Positions 20,606 through 32,319 of a stretch of 64,000 nt of DNA are shown here, in pieces. Within the stretch, counting starts at the first letter, position 1. Each line of letters starts with the position of its first letter. A program made the position numbers and the translations under genes. The notes below the pieces were generated by a model. That model was not told where the DNA came from and did no database searches. It saw only the letters and a list, made by a program, of their open reading frames with translations. This DNA comes from Sarcophilus harrisii (lineage: Eukaryota; Chordata; Mammalia; Dasyuromorphia; Dasyuridae): contig NC_045426.1 of NCBI RefSeq assembly GCF_902635505.1, forward strand, positions 539,543,818 to 539,607,817, read 5' to 3'.

Positions 20606-21648
20606 TGTTATATCTTATAAGCCTCAGAAGAATAGATTTATCTGGAAACATACATATGATCAAGAAGACTTTAAGCAGAAAAATTAGGAGGAATTTTTAT
20701 TTTTCTGCAAAAAGTCTTTGTCATAAATAGAGATTAGCAATTCATAACAAAGAAAGAATTGCAATAAAGATGCCTAAAATACCTAAAAAGAGGAACAAAA
20801 ATAATCCTTATCTTACTGAATTAAGAGTCGGTAGCAAAATGAACTAGATGTCTTAACATAAGAAAGTAGATACAATGTCATGGAGATGAAAAATATATAT
20901 ATATATATTTTGTGGAATGTGACCCTAGCCTGAAATATGGAGAGAAAAGGTAGTCAATATTCAAAAGGACCAAACTAGTTTACTTCAAGACATTTTCATG
21001 AGGAAATTCATGAACCACAGAAGGAAAGCATGGGGAAGACATTTTTGTGAGGATCAACAAAGAGAGAAACAGAAGTGATATTATAATAGGAATAGTTTAC
21101 ATTCCAGATTTAAAGATCAAACTATATTATTAGTTCTGGAAACATGTTACAATAATGGTTTAACCCTCAGTCACTATTAGGCTTGTGATTTATGGGATGA
21201 TTTTTTAATGACACAATTTCATCGTAATTCTGGCTCTTGGATGTGTACTTATGAAATGATGCATGACAATGTACCCAGTTAGAGAGTTCTTACTCTTTAA
21301 CAATGGATTTGGGAGGTGGGAGGAGGTCACTCCTGTGTTACTTCTAGAACTGTCCTGAGTCCTCATGCCATGTACATACTAGGAAAAATAAGAACAGGGT
21401 CAACTATAGTTGTCTGTGAAAAATAAGATTAAATCCATGAAATGCTGCATTTAATAGAACAAAACTGACTCGATTATAACAAGGTAACAGTTACATCCCG
21501 ATGAACTCAAGAAAAAGGTAGGGTTATACTACAACTGTTAATAAAGTATTTGTGATTTTACACACACAAATACAAATATATATTTCCGCATATGTATATG
21601 TATATATACAAATAGATATAAATATGTGCCTTAGAATTATTTATGTAG
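20606..21648. other. Unassigned stretch
   Basis: AT-rich DNA without recognised repeats; a short TA run lies near 20890-20908. Confidence 0.45.

Positions 21649-21685
<37 letters not shown>
21649..21685. repeat. (TA)18 microsatellite
   Basis: Perfect TA repeat within a broader TA/CA-rich area from about 21560. The 108-codon frame crossing it is low-complexity at its start. Confidence 0.95.
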
Positions 21686-21689
<4 letters not shown>

Positions 21690-22969
21690 CTTGTCTGTTT
21701 TAAGTTCACTTGGTTTGTTCTTCTATGGAGACTTCTGTCTGAGGCAGGTTCTCTAGTTATTGTTGCCACTAGGTATTGTTGTCATTTTGCTATTCCTTGG
21801 GATCAAGGTCTCTCCACTACCTTCTTCTCCTTTGCTTTTTTTCTCTTTTCTATTTCTCTCAAAATATCCTTGATATAATCTCCTGTTGTACTACTTTTGC
21901 ATTAGCTTCCCCTCTTTCCAAGCTCAGAAGAAATATGCTTCTCATGGTCTTTGAGGGGGCTGTTACACTAGCATAAAGACATTATTTTAATTAGCAAGGA
22001 ATTTCACAATTCTCTACACCCAATTGTTTAAAACAACAACAAATGCTTTCTGCACTCGAGGCACAAATCTACCAGAGACAATATATTAATTAAAATTTTC
22101 TAAGTTAAACATTTCTGCTTAGAGAGAAGAGAGAAAATCCAAATCCATCCTTCCTTTGAATACCATGCTCTGTCTCTCTGTTTCTGTCTGTCTTTCCCTC
22201 TCCATCCCCCCTCTCTGAATGAGCTATTTTCAAGTTACAATTTATATTCTCACAGAACAACAGGAAAAATTCCATAATAAGATAAAACATAGTAACAAAG
22301 ATCAAATTACAGTTTAATTCACCAGACAGAACAATAGTCACTTAACATGTTCACCATTGAAGAAACTTTTTTTTAAATTCATTTCTTCTTGCAACACTCC
22401 CTCTAAGATTCTGCTTTCATCCTCCTTTAAAGCAAACCCAAGAGATATTTCTATTTGCTAACTTAATAAAAGATTTCCTCTTCCTTCTCTTAGTCTAATG
22501 TTAGCCTAATTTGGTCAAATGTATGAGCAAAGAGAATATTGCTCTTAAATGGATTTATCAAACCTCTTGTCTTCATCCATCACCATCCTAATTTTATCTT
22601 CAGAGAGAATAGTATACTTACATGAACTTTTACCCAGGTTCCTCACAGAAAGTGATAAGCCTTTTGTGAGAGAGAAATGATTTATGATTTAGTAAAGAGC
22701 TTTGTTTAGAAGTTTGATTACATACTGACTAGGTTTTATTGATTTCAGGTAAATATGAAAAGGACAGCAGACCAAACTGTTGTAATAATATTGTTTTGTA
22801 ATATTTAGTCTAAGGAAGGAACAAAGAGAGTATCTGAATACTTCCACACCATAATGGCAATTTAGCTCTTTAGAAAGTCATGAAGTACAATGTGAGGAAC
22901 TTGTATTCTGGACCAACAAGAAAGAACTGCTTGCGAAGGTACCACAACACAATTAGCTTTAGTATCTAT
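21686..22969. other. Unassigned stretch
   Basis: No gene recognised. A C/T-rich segment at about 21780-21960 and an antisense CT-rich piece at 22160-22215 are the only compositional features. Confidence 0.45.
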
Positions 22970-23690
22970 GGACAGAGCAAGAGTACACAATTACACAAGG
23001 GAAAGAGTAGAACACCAAAGATAAATAGGTAATTTAGATTACATGAAATTTTAAAAATTTTGCATAAACAAAATCAATGCAGTTAAAATTAGAAAGGAAG
23101 CAGGTAAACTGAGGGAAATGACAGTGATTTTCTCAGGCAAAAGTCTCATTCCCAAGACAGGAGAATTCATACAAATATTTATACAGAATATATTAAAATT
23201 TCTACAAAAAAAAACATTCCTCAACTGATAAATGGTCAAAGGACACAAAGAAGCATTTCTTCAAAGAACTCCAAGCTATCAATAGCTATATGAAAACAAT
23301 GATCTAAATCATTAATAGCTGAGAAATATGTACATTAGAACCACTTTGAGATTCTATCTCAGACCTAACAGACTGGCAAATGTAACCAAAAAATAAAGTA
23401 AAATGACCATTGTTAGAGGGGATGCAGGAGATGGGGGGGAAACACATTAATTCATTATTGGTGGAACTATGAATTAGTGCAGTTCTGGAATGCAATTTGG
23501 AACTATGCCCAATGGTCACTAAACTGTGCATATTCTTTGACCCAGGAATACCTGTGGTAAATGAAGCCTATACCCCAAACAGATCAAAGAAAGAAGAAAA
23601 TCACTCAAATGTATATATCAAAATATCAATAATCATCTATTCAACAGAGTTATTAGAATGGAAGGTCAGAAGAATTACATAATAATTCAC
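22970..23690 (+). mobile_element. Old L1 LINE relic (3' part of ORF2)
   Basis: GGTAATTTAGATTACATGAA, TGCATAAACAAAATCAATGC, ACTGATAAATGGTCAAAGGA, ACTATGAATTAGTGCAGTTC and GCAATTTGGAACTATGCCCA follow L1 ORF2 through its C-terminal cysteine-rich region. The open frame at 23497-23682 keeps a FFDPGIPV-like segment equivalent to the L1 FDPAIPLL motif. Many disruptions; no 3' tail is kept. It abuts the L3/CR1 relic that starts at about 23695. Confidence 0.75.
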
Positions 23691-23694
23691 CTAA

Positions 23695-25052
23695 AGTTTA
23701 ACAAATCACTTAACAAAGTATCCCATAATCCTCATGAGTTATATGAATGGATGTTAACTAGACAATAGTTAGTTAGATGGATCAAAGCTAGGTGAAAAAT
23801 TAAACTGAAAAAATGATGCTTAATGTCTTGGTGGTAACTTGAAGTTAGTTATCCAGGATCATACTTCAGGGTTTTGTCAGGACCATTTCTGTTCAAATTT
23901 GTTGACAATTGCCTCAGCTGAAGGCAAATGCCTTGAAGCTAGAATGTGCAGTTAATACAGTGAAATACAGAACTGGGAATCCAAAAGATCTTCTCAGGCT
24001 AGAAAGGTAGCTCAAAACTAATAATATAAAATTTAATAAGAATAACTAAAAGTCTTTCACTTAGATTATTTTTTAAATTACCCTAAATAAGTTATAGGAT
24101 AAGGGAAATGCAACCAAGGATTTCATATGAAAAGGTCCTGGAAATTTTTATGGGCAGCAAGCCCATTCAACTCAACAGGTCAATAATGGGCTAGCTCAGG
24201 TACCAGCTCCTTCATAAATTCTTTGGGGATTCTCTCAGCCAGAAGGGAGGTCTGCTTCTTCACACTGTTGACTTTTTGACCTGTAATAACAGATTCTAAG
24301 CAGATAGAACAAGAGATTTAATGTTCTACTATCCTTAGATCACATCTGGAGCTTCAGATCCTTTGCTAGATATCATATGTTAGGAAAAATATTAACAAAA
24401 TAGGAATGAACCCAAAAAGAAAATGCCATGATAAATGTATCAGAAACCATGGCAGAAAAGAGATTGGATGTTTAGGTTAGAAGGAAAAAGCCTTGGTGCA
24501 GACATGAGAGCAGTCTTCAATTGTTTGATGCCTTAGCACAGTGATTCTGAAACTTTTGATCTTAGTATCATTATACTATTATATTTTATTAAGGATCTGT
24601 GCCAAGAATTTTTATTTATGTGGGTTATATTTATAGATATTTACCATATCAGAAATAAAAAGTAATTTTTAGACAATCTAAAAGAGTTTCAGAGTCCTCT
24701 GAGGATTCTCTGGACCATACTTTGGGAACTACTGCCTTATCAAATGGAAGAAAAATTAGACTTCTTTTGCTTCATAACAAATATCATGACAAAATCAAGA
24801 ACTTGACGTTTTAGAGGGCAATTATACCTAAAATTCAGAAAAAGCGACTAAAGGAACAAAACTAACTAATTAAAGATTAGTTGGACTAAAGAGGAAAGCA
24901 TTGCCTTGTAAGATATTGACTTCTCCATAACTGGAATCATTCATTCAGTGTGATATGATGGAAGGAAGTCCTACTTAGGTATGGGTGAAATTATCTATAG
25001 ATGAACTCAGAGGCCATTAACTGAAATTCTGTGTTATTCAAAGAATACCCTT
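23695..25052 (+). mobile_element. L3/CR1-type LINE relic, RT to 3' end, split by hAT
   Basis: About 1.15 kb of a CR1-clade LINE. The RT part includes GGTTTTGTCAGGACCATTTC and a decayed counterpart of the FADD active-site segment near 23943. Next come ATCCAAAAGATCTTCTCAGG and AATATAAAATTTAATAAGAA (the FN..K region). The 3' side, TGGATGTTTAGGTTAGAAGG and then TAGACTTCTTTTGCTTCATA, continues across the inserted transposon to GAAATTCTGTGTTATTC. No intact frame. Ancient. Confidence 0.75.
24539..24734. mobile_element. Non-autonomous hAT-type DNA transposon
   Basis: A 196-bp element with imperfect terminal inverted repeats: CAGTGATTCTGAAAC at the left and GGGAACTACTG at the right. It is flanked by an 8-bp target duplication with one mismatch, CCTTAGCA (24531-24538) and CCTTATCA (24735-24742). 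Eight-base duplications and CAGTG-type ends are diagnostic of hAT. The internal ATTTATGTGGGTTATATTTA is shared with MER/Charlie-like elements of mammals. It sits within the L3/CR1 relic. Confidence 0.85.
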
Positions 25053-25063
25053 AAAAAGCTACA

Positions 25064-26015
25064 CTATTATATTGATCAAAGAAATGTAAATTAAGATAAC
25101 TCTGAGGTACCATTACACACGTCTCAGATTGGCTAAAATGAGAGGAAAAAATAATGATGAATGTTGGAGGGAATGTGGGAAAACTGGGACACAAATACAT
25201 TGTTGGTGGAGTTGTGAACTGATTCAACCATTCTGGAGAGCAATTTGGAACTATACTCAAAGGGCTATAAATCTGTGCATACCTTTGATTTAGTAGTGTT
25301 TCTGACTGGGCTTGTATCCTAAAGAAATCATAAAGGAGGAAAAGGGACCCACATTTGCAAAAAAGTTTGTGGCAACCCTCTTTGTAGTGGCAGAAAATTG
25401 GAAACTGAGTGGATTTCCATCGGCTGGAGAATGGCTGAATAAGTTATGGTATAGAAATGTTAAGGAATATTATTGTTCTATAAGAAATGATAAGCAGAAT
25501 GATTTCAGAGAGGTCTGGAGAGACTTACATAAACTGATGCTAAGTGAAATGAGCAGAACCAGGAGATCATTATACACAGGAAGAGCAAGATTATACGATG
25601 ATCACTTCTGATGGACATGGCTCTCATTAAAAATGAGATGACCTGTTCAGGCCCGTTCCAATGATCTGGTGATGAAGATAACCATCTGCATCCAGAGAGA
25701 GCACTGTGAGGATTGAGTATGGATTACAACATAGTATTTTCATTCTTTTTGTTTTTGTTTGCTTGCATTTTTGTTTTCTTTCCCCCTTTTTCCCTTTTTG
25801 ATCTGATTTTTCTTGTGCAGCATGATATTTGTGGAAATATGTATAGAAGAATTGCACATGTTTAACATATAGTGCATCACTTGCCGTCTGGGGGAGGGGG
25901 TGAGGAGAAGAGAGGGGGAAATTTTAGAACACAAGATTTTGTAAATTTGTAAAATTTTGTGAATGTTGAAAATTATCCACGTATATATTTTGAAAATAAA
26001 AAGCTTTAATTAAAA
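25064..26015 (+). mobile_element. 5'-truncated L1 LINE with 11-bp TSD
   Basis: A 950-bp L1 3' end that begins at AAATGTAAATTAAGATAACT and runs through the ORF2 C-terminus, the 3' UTR and AATAAAAAGC into poly(A). AAAAAGCTACA flanks both sides (25053-25063 and 26016-26026). It landed in the last bases of the older L3/CR1 relic. Its exact target duplication and 99-codon open ORF2 tail suggest a relatively young copy. Confidence 0.9.
25312..25611 (+). pseudogene. L1 ORF2 C-terminal coding remnant
   Basis: This 99-residue open frame is the last part of L1 ORF2, the domain after reverse transcriptase. Motifs aligning with human L1 ORF2 are KKFVATLFVVAENW (human MFIAALFTIAKTW), GEWLNKLWY (human DWIKKMWHI) and EYYCSIRND (human EYYAAIKND). 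The stop follows DDHF. Sister copies at 45.3 kb and 44.0 kb end in DDQF and DDQL at the same point, so this looks like the native ORF2 stop. The upstream cysteine-rich region in the same insert has stops. No endonuclease or RT domain remains, so it is not a functional gene. Confidence 0.85.
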
Positions 26016-26119
26016 AAAAAGCTACAGGGATTACTTTTACCTGGTAGGATACCAAAAGACATTTTTCACAAAGGAGAACTCTGAGTTTTCCCTTGAAGAA
26101 TTAAAAGAATTTCCTATAA

Positions 26120-26450
26120 GTCAGTCAACAAGTATTTATCAAGTGTTTACTCTTTTCCAGCCTCTACTAAGCATTGTAGATCCAAATAAAAGTTAGAAGG
26201 TAAAAGAAAATGGGGAGAGGAGTCTACTCTAGTCACTGGGGAAACAAAAGAGATACAGTGGGAAGGATATGGTCAAAAGTAGAGTGTTATAATCAATTTG
26301 GCAGGTTTGGGAAGGAAAATAGTGTGAGATAAGACTAAAAGTGTTCATTGAAGTCAAACCATGTGAGGTTTGGAATTCCAGTATGGGATTTTTGAATTTT
26401 ATTCAATAGTCAAAGAGGGATTACTGAAAAATTTTAAGTGAGAAGAGACA
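26120..26450 (-). mobile_element. L2 LINE 3' end relic, antisense
   Basis: It starts with CAGTCAACAAGTATTTATCA and GTGTTTACTC, the reverse of the L2 terminal AATAAATGTTT/TAGTAGG motif. It ends with GAGACATGATAATA, the reverse of L2 ORF2 CATGTCACTC. Old. Confidence 0.65.
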
Positions 26451-26454
26451 TGAT

Positions 26455-26711
26455 AATAATAATCAACTCTGATCAAATATCACTTTAAGATCAGCAAAGT
26501 ACTTTATATCATCATAATAACATAACAACTTGTATCAATAACAACAATCCTACAAAAAAAGCATTATTTCCCCTTTTTCATGTGAGAAAACTGAAGCTGA
26601 AGGAAGTTAAGTACATGATCGTCTAGTTAATAAGTATCCCATATGACAGGATTCAAACCTAATTCTCCCTAACCACAAATCTAGCACTTTACCCCATACA
26701 CCACATAGCCC
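26455..26711 (-). mobile_element. CORE-SINE (MON1-like), antisense
   Basis: CAGCAAAGTACTTTATATCA, ATGTGAGAAAACTGAAGCTG and GACAGGATTCAAACCTAATT, ending CCCATACACCACATAGCC. This is the order of an antisense MON1/WALLSI-like SINE. Confidence 0.75.
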
Positions 26712-26832
26712 TGTCTTTAATATAAGGACATTTATTTTGATTAAAAAAGAAAAAGGAGAGATGGATCAAGAAGACCAACAAGAAAACTACTATAATAGTA
26801 ATATGTTAACAATAAGTATATAAATTATGATG

Positions 26833-27090
26833 AGGGGCAGCTAAGTGACACAGTGTATAGAGTTCCAAGCCTAGAGTCAAAAAGACTCATCTTTATGAGT
26901 TCAAATTCAGCCTCAGATACTTATTAGCTGCTGTGTGACACTGAATAAGTAACTTAACCATATTTGCCTCAGTTTCCTCATCTGTAAAATGAGCTAGGGA
27001 AGGAAATGGCAAATTATTCTAGTGTTTTGCCAAGAAAACTCCAAATGGGGTCACAAAGAATTGGAGATAACTAAAAAACAACTAAATAAT
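26833..27090 (+). mobile_element. tRNA-derived SINE with RTE/BovB-like tail
   Basis: Full-length type: head GGGGCAGCTAAGTGACACAG, core TGCCTCAGTTTCCTCATCTG, then TTTTGCCAAGAAAACTCCAA, ATGGGGTCACAAAGAATTGG and a terminal AACAACTAAATAATAACAAC. Same family as 4806-5011 and 36991-37230. The AAC-rich tail rather than poly(A) fits RTE mobilisation. Confidence 0.85.
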
Positions 27091-27627
27091 AACAACAATA
27101 CTATAGTTGTAGTAGTATAGGTAGAAAGAAAAAATAAATAAAATAATGTTAAAAAGATTGAAGCAACAAGACGTGGTGATTGAATATGGAGATTTTGAAT
27201 CTAACAATTTGCAAGACTAAAGAACTGTCAACAGAAATATAGAAATTAAAGATGGGATTTCAGGGCTTTTATTGGGGTGAAAGATTAAAATTTTAAGCAA
27301 AATAGATTTCCTACATTTTAGAAGAAACTTTATTATCAATCAAAATCCTATAATACCAATAACTTGTATTAGCCCATCCAATATTATATACTACTATATC
27401 TTGCAACTTCACAATAAAACAACATTTCCAGAGAGATAGCTATTACATGTTGGGCACAGCCTATAAATACAAATAGAAAGAGTATATTTCATTTTACTAG
27501 AAATAAACTTGAATTTGCTTCTTTCCTTCCCCTTTCAGTAGAGGAAAAGGAAAAAAAAAAGAGGGGAAAACACAGGAACATAAAAATATAGGATAACTAG
27601 CAAGAAAATATAGGAGGTACAGAAGAA
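27091..27627. other. Unassigned AT-rich stretch
   Basis: No gene or repeat family recognised. Confidence 0.5.
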
Positions 27628-27745
27628 AAAACTATTTTATGTGCCTACTATATAAAATTCACTGTGCTAAAAATGGAGGGAGACATGAGTCAAGCATCAT
27701 TGCAACCTTTAAGGAGCCTTCAGTCTACAAGAATGGAAGGAATCC
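27628..27745 (-). mobile_element. L2 LINE 3' end, antisense
   Basis: TTTTATGTGCCTACTATATA, TTCACTGTGCTAAAAATGGA and CTTTAAGGAGCCTTCAGTCT match the antisense L2 3' end (CCTACTATGTGCCAGGCACTGTGCTAAG...CAAGGAGCTCACAGTCTA). Confidence 0.65.
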
Positions 27746-28672
27746 ATAAGAAAAAGGTGGGGGTAATGTCAGAGGGAACATACAAGTCAAAGGTTTTCCT
27801 TGATCCTTATCCTCTTATCCTATAGCTTATTAACTTAAGTGATTGGAACACATGGTACAAATAAAGCCAAAATAATAGATCATGAGTTTGAGTTTCTAAG
27901 GCTTCACATTATATGTGAGTATGCACATATACACATGTACACACACATGCACATGCACACACACATGCATACCTACATACACATATATACACATTTATTC
28001 ATATAGATATATATATATAAGATAAAGTATATGTATTTCCTTTTCATAATGGCAGAGGGAGAGGAAACAAATTAAGCCAAAAAATATGAATGAATCAGTA
28101 TGTCAATCATCATTATTGGAAAAACACTTCAAAGTATATCCCTAAATTTCAGTGGGGCTATAGCATTATCTTCATAAATGCAGAAGGGAACATAAGTTAC
28201 TAGATCAAAATAAATACTTATTGAACACCTACTTATGTGCAAGGCATATGTTCCATCCTAAAATACCTTGATCCATGTGAACCTGATTACAATTTTTGTG
28301 CCTCAACCAATGATGTGGGTGAAGCAGAGAGAAGGGAGACCTCCTATCAAAAGTATTTGCATATTTCTATTGAGTTTATTATCATAAGTCCTAGGCACTT
28401 TAGGTTCCCATAGGACATTTAAATAAATAAAGCTTGAAAATTCTCCTAAAATCGAGATGAGAATGTTTTTAAATGTTCAGACACCCTTCAAAATTAAGTA
28501 TCACTCACATTCAGTACTCTGTTCCCAAATTCCCAGAGTGATTTGTTTATATTATGGACTAATGTCCCTGCAGGAAAAAATAAACTAAGCAGTTTGGGCA
28601 CTCTAATAACAATAATCACTACCTTTGCTTCTTTATTGGTGCATTTATACAGAAATTGCAAAAACTGGGTGT
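27746..28672. other. Unassigned stretch with CA/TA microsatellite
   Basis: No gene. A mixed ACACATGCACAC/TATATA repeat covers about 27905-28020. A short antisense L2-like piece lies at 28200-28256 (AATACTTATTGAACACCTAC, TTATGTGCAAGGCATATG). Confidence 0.55.
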
Positions 28673-28701
28673 TTTGTGTGTGTGTGTGTGTGTGTGTGTG
28701 T
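28673..28701. repeat. (GT)n microsatellite
   Basis: About 13 GT units. The Cys/Val repeat in the overlapping 62-codon frame is a microsatellite artefact. Confidence 0.95.
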
Positions 28702-28702
28702 C

Positions 28703-28960
28703 TTTTAAGAAAAAAGTTTGCTGCAGGCTGAAATCTTGCATGCCAAGCTCCAGTCCACAGTGAAATTTAACAGCCTCATTATACACTGTAGAATGTTGGG
28801 ATTATTATAATGGAAATGCTGACACAACATTAGCCAGAGCTGGCAATGCAAAGACACTGTTTTAAATATATTGACTCTCCCCTTATGAGTCAATCCCAAG
28901 AGACAGAGGACTTGGTGCTTTTTTGAACTATGTCTAATAAAATTCACCAGAATTAGAAAC
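28703..28960. promoter_or_regulatory. Candidate conserved non-coding element
   Basis: A repeat-free block with balanced composition, for example GCTGCAGGCTGAAATCTTGC, AATGCTGACACAACATTAGC (MAF/AP-1-like TGCTGAC) and CCAGAGCTGGCAATGCAAAG. It has enhancer-like texture. The 80-codon antisense frame has no recognised domain. Conservation is untested. Confidence 0.25.
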
Positions 28961-30118
28961 CATAGTTAAGTAAACTTACATCACAAATGTAACTTTATCT
29001 CTCTTAAGAAAGAACAGAAATCCTGAACATCAATCCTGGAGGTAGGTATTTTTGAGTACAGGACATAAATTCTGGAAAGCATTTGCCCAAATTAATACTA
29101 AATCATTAAGTAAAGTAAGGAAAAATGAAGAAATAATGAAGAAAGGGAGGGATGAGAATGTTGCTAATAAATAACATTAAAAAGAAAAAGAAGCAAGTAC
29201 AAAACTCAAAGAGTTTAATATTATACTTTGTGCATAAATGAGTATAAATATATAAAGGAATAAAATCAGGAAAAGGGAAAGCAAATAAAATAATGTGGAA
29301 ATGTCAAGGAATTAAATAAAACTATAAAGAAAACATCACAGTTAAGTTAATGTTTTATTTCTACATCACATTATTAATTTAATTGTATATTTCTCTGGAA
29401 ATACTTCACAATCTGATAGACAGAGGATGAATGTGAGACATTAATCAGCAAGATCTGACCAGCAAAATCTTGCTTTTACAAACTTCAACTTAAATTATTA
29501 CACTTGCAAAACTCAAGAGTGTATATATACAATGAGAGAAAAGACAGGCAAAAAGACCGCATGGTTCAATGCTGCAGGTCTTAATGATCAATACATTTCA
29601 TCACATAATCAATAAGTACTGCAAGCAGGCCATCTTGATTATGGAGACAGGTAGTGGAAAATTCTAATGCATTGTTTTTTACCATGTTATAGTCCATCTG
29701 GGATATATAACCTTAGTTTATCAAAACTGATAAGCAAAAGGGATTAGTCAAATTTGATAAATCCCCACTCTCCCCATAAAGATTTCACACTTCTTACAAT
29801 GATAGGTTATCTATCACATTTCAATTCACTGATAATCATTCCCTCCCTTCTTTCTTTGAAGCACATGAATATTCAAAGAAAGTTCTTCTGTACCAACCAA
29901 CTAAGCAATAATAATAATAAAAAAAAAGCTCTGTCCTCTTTCTATTGCTTCTTACAAACTACTCCTTCCCTTCCTCTATTTACACCCCAACAAAATATTA
30001 AGAAGAATGGGGTCATGGGATCTACAAAGTTCACAAAATGGATATATCTTATAATTTTTCAATATGGCCCCAACACAACTATACATTCTTACTCCACTAG
30101 TAGTTATTGGGGCAAGGG
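28961..30118. other. Unassigned AT-rich stretch
   Basis: No gene or repeat family recognised. Confidence 0.45.
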
Positions 30119-30462
30119 GAGGAAAGAGAGAGACAGAAACAGAGACAGAGACAGAGACAGAGGCAGAGACCAGGCAGAGACAAAGACAGAGGGAGGGAGG
30201 GAGAGAGGGAGAGAGAAAGGAGAAAGAGACGGTAGAAAGAGAGAGGGAGGGAGAAGGGACGGAGGGAGCAAAGAGGAAGAAAAGAGGGCGAGAGGAAGGG
30301 AGGGAGGAAGAGAAAGAGAGGAGAGACAGAGATAGAGACAGACAGAGACATAGAGAAGAATAAGAAAGACATAAAGAGAGAGGAGAGACAGACAAAAACA
30401 GAGTAAGAGACACAGAAATGGGAAGAGTAAGGAAAAGAAGAGAGAGGAGGGGATAGGTGACT
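30119..30462. repeat. GA-rich tract with GAGACA units
   Basis: About 340 bp of AGAGAC/GAGGGA units on the plus strand. The overlapping 193-codon Arg/Glu/Asp frame and the antisense Ser/Leu frames come from the repeat. Confidence 0.95.
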
Positions 30463-30486
30463 TAGCTGTCCAGATCTCACAAAGGC

Positions 30487-30622
30487 AGCCTGGTATAATA
30501 GAGGAGCAGTTATTCCCCCTACCTCATCCCATCCCTCTCCTTTCTAGTCTCTAAAGGAGTAAGTTGGGCTAGTTGATCTCAAAGGTTCCTTCCAGCCTTA
30601 AATCTGTGATCCAATGATTTGA
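30487..30622 (+). mobile_element. SINE relic
   Basis: It opens with GCAGCCTGGTATAATAGAGG and ends with AGTTGATCTCAAAGGTTCCT and TCCAGCCTTAAATCTGTGAT, the common end of marsupial SINEs (CCTCTAAGGTCCCTTCCAGCTCTAAATCTATGAT). The middle is CT-rich and deviant. Confidence 0.6.
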
Positions 30623-31617
30623 GCAGGATTTAAACCTATGTATACAAGTTAGCCATTTGCTAAGAGTGCAAAGCCAAAAAACTTTCAGGTAAGTATAAAC
30701 ACTAAAGAATTACTTTTTACTAACTGTGGGAAAAGTTATTAGTTAGCAAAAGACTATGTATACAAAGTTATTCAACCACTTAGCTGGAAAGGAGTCAAAA
30801 CAAATCAAAGTTTAACTAGAGTTAGAAGATGTCCAGGCTTGGTTCCATGTTAGGAACCAGGTTCCAAAGGCCAGGCTACTCCATCTCAAACAGGACAGGC
30901 CCCTGAGAACCACCCAGGACAGATCCAAGGATGTTGGAGTTCTCCATTTAGCTCAGCATTCCTGGCTATTTTTAAAGTAACTCCAGGAACTGATGGAGCC
31001 CCAGGCTTTAGGCCTTTGCTCCCCAACTCCTCTCCCCTTCCATAAATTAAATTAATGAGGAGTTTTCTAAAAGAGTACATTCTCTTAAAGGCTCTGTTAT
31101 TCTGAAGTTAATAGCTCTGACATGTAGCCAGGCCAAACAGTCACAAACAGCAATAACTCTAGTAACAGCTTCATTGCTTGGCTCCAAATGCCACGGAGTC
31201 CTACTCTGAACTTTCTTCCCCTTTGACTATCACTTGGCCTCTCCCTCCAACTCCTCCCTCTCTGTATAACTTCACAGAAAACTTGAATTCAGGGAAAAAA
31301 ATAATAAAAAGCCAGTACAGAAGTCCAGAATTTGAACTCTGACAAAAGGCATTCAGTCATGATGTTATTATGAACTGCCCTTTCTCTTCCCCTGGTTTTC
31401 CTTAAAGGAAAGGAGGAAAAAAGCCAAGTGTTAATTTGACTACACTGAAGAATTTTTTTTAAATCAGCTGACAGAAAGTGATCCTTAAAAAATAAATAAA
31501 TGAAATGCAGATTTCTAAATGATGCTGGCAGGCTATCCTGAGACTTGGCTTAAGCATTTTGCAAAGATTGCATCATACTTGTAGATTAAAATTGTTAACC
31601 AGAGAAATATAAAAGTA
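30623..31617. other. Unassigned stretch
   Basis: No gene or repeat family recognised. The part at 30830-31060 is GC-richer than its surroundings and contains TTAGGAACCAGGTTCC-type local symmetry, but has no assignment. Confidence 0.45.
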
Positions 31618-31676
31618 CATACATATATATAGTAAAAATATACACATATATACATGTATGTATATATATATATATG
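31618..31676. repeat. TA/CATA microsatellite
   Basis: Imperfect TATACA/TA units. The antisense Tyr/Ile-rich frame is an artefact. Confidence 0.9.
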
Positions 31677-32212
31677 CACAATGAAATAATCAAGCAAATT
31701 ATATATAAGCAGATGCTGCAAATCATATTCCCAAATGACTCCTAAATGAATCAAAGAGATGTGGAACTGATTTCAAATATGGGGAGTAAATATGGGGTCC
31801 AAGTAAATGCATCATTATTAAAGCTCTTAAACTACCCAATAAAAATGCCTAGAAAAAAATTTTAAACTGACAAAACAAAAATTAACTACTTAATCTCTTA
31901 AAAGAAGGACTTTCTAGGTTTATTTCCTCGTGATCAAGAAAATCTGGCCTAATGTTCAATTCTTCATATAAATACATATAGAAATGTTTCTGCCCCGTTA
32001 ACTAAGCATGGTTTTAATTGGAAAAGCAATCATTTTCAATAGGCTGCAAAGCAAAACTGAAAGGCTTCAATTTCTTGTGTATTCTGTATTTAGGAATGGA
32101 TCCCTTCAGCATGAAAAGGACATTTAGGGGGAAAGGTAAAGATTTACCTTTTGGGGTAAAGGATTAGGCTTTAAAAATCTGTTAAATATATTACGCAGCC
32201 AGATGTTCCTGT
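31677..32212. other. Unassigned, mostly unique
   Basis: No repeat family recognised. The block at about 31960-32110 (TCTGCCCCGTTAACTAAGCA, TTTTAATTGGAAAAGCAATC) reads as unique and could be conserved; this is untested. Confidence 0.35.
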
Positions 32213-32296
32213 CCCTTACCTATCCATCTATCTACTTGCCTGCCTATCTATTAATCAATCAATCTATTCATCCATCCATCCATCTACCTACTTACT
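32213..32296. repeat. Imperfect (ATCT/ATCC)n microsatellite
   Basis: Tetranucleotide units CTAT, CCAT, TGCC, AATC and ATCC across about 80 bp. Confidence 0.9.
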
Positions 32297-32319
32297 CTAA
32301 TTATCAATTTCAGTTTCAT

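Noticed and set aside
29754-30480. 193-codon plus-strand frame and antisense frames of 127-145 codons
   Set aside because: More than half of each is GA-tract translation; the non-repetitive part has no domain or exon context.
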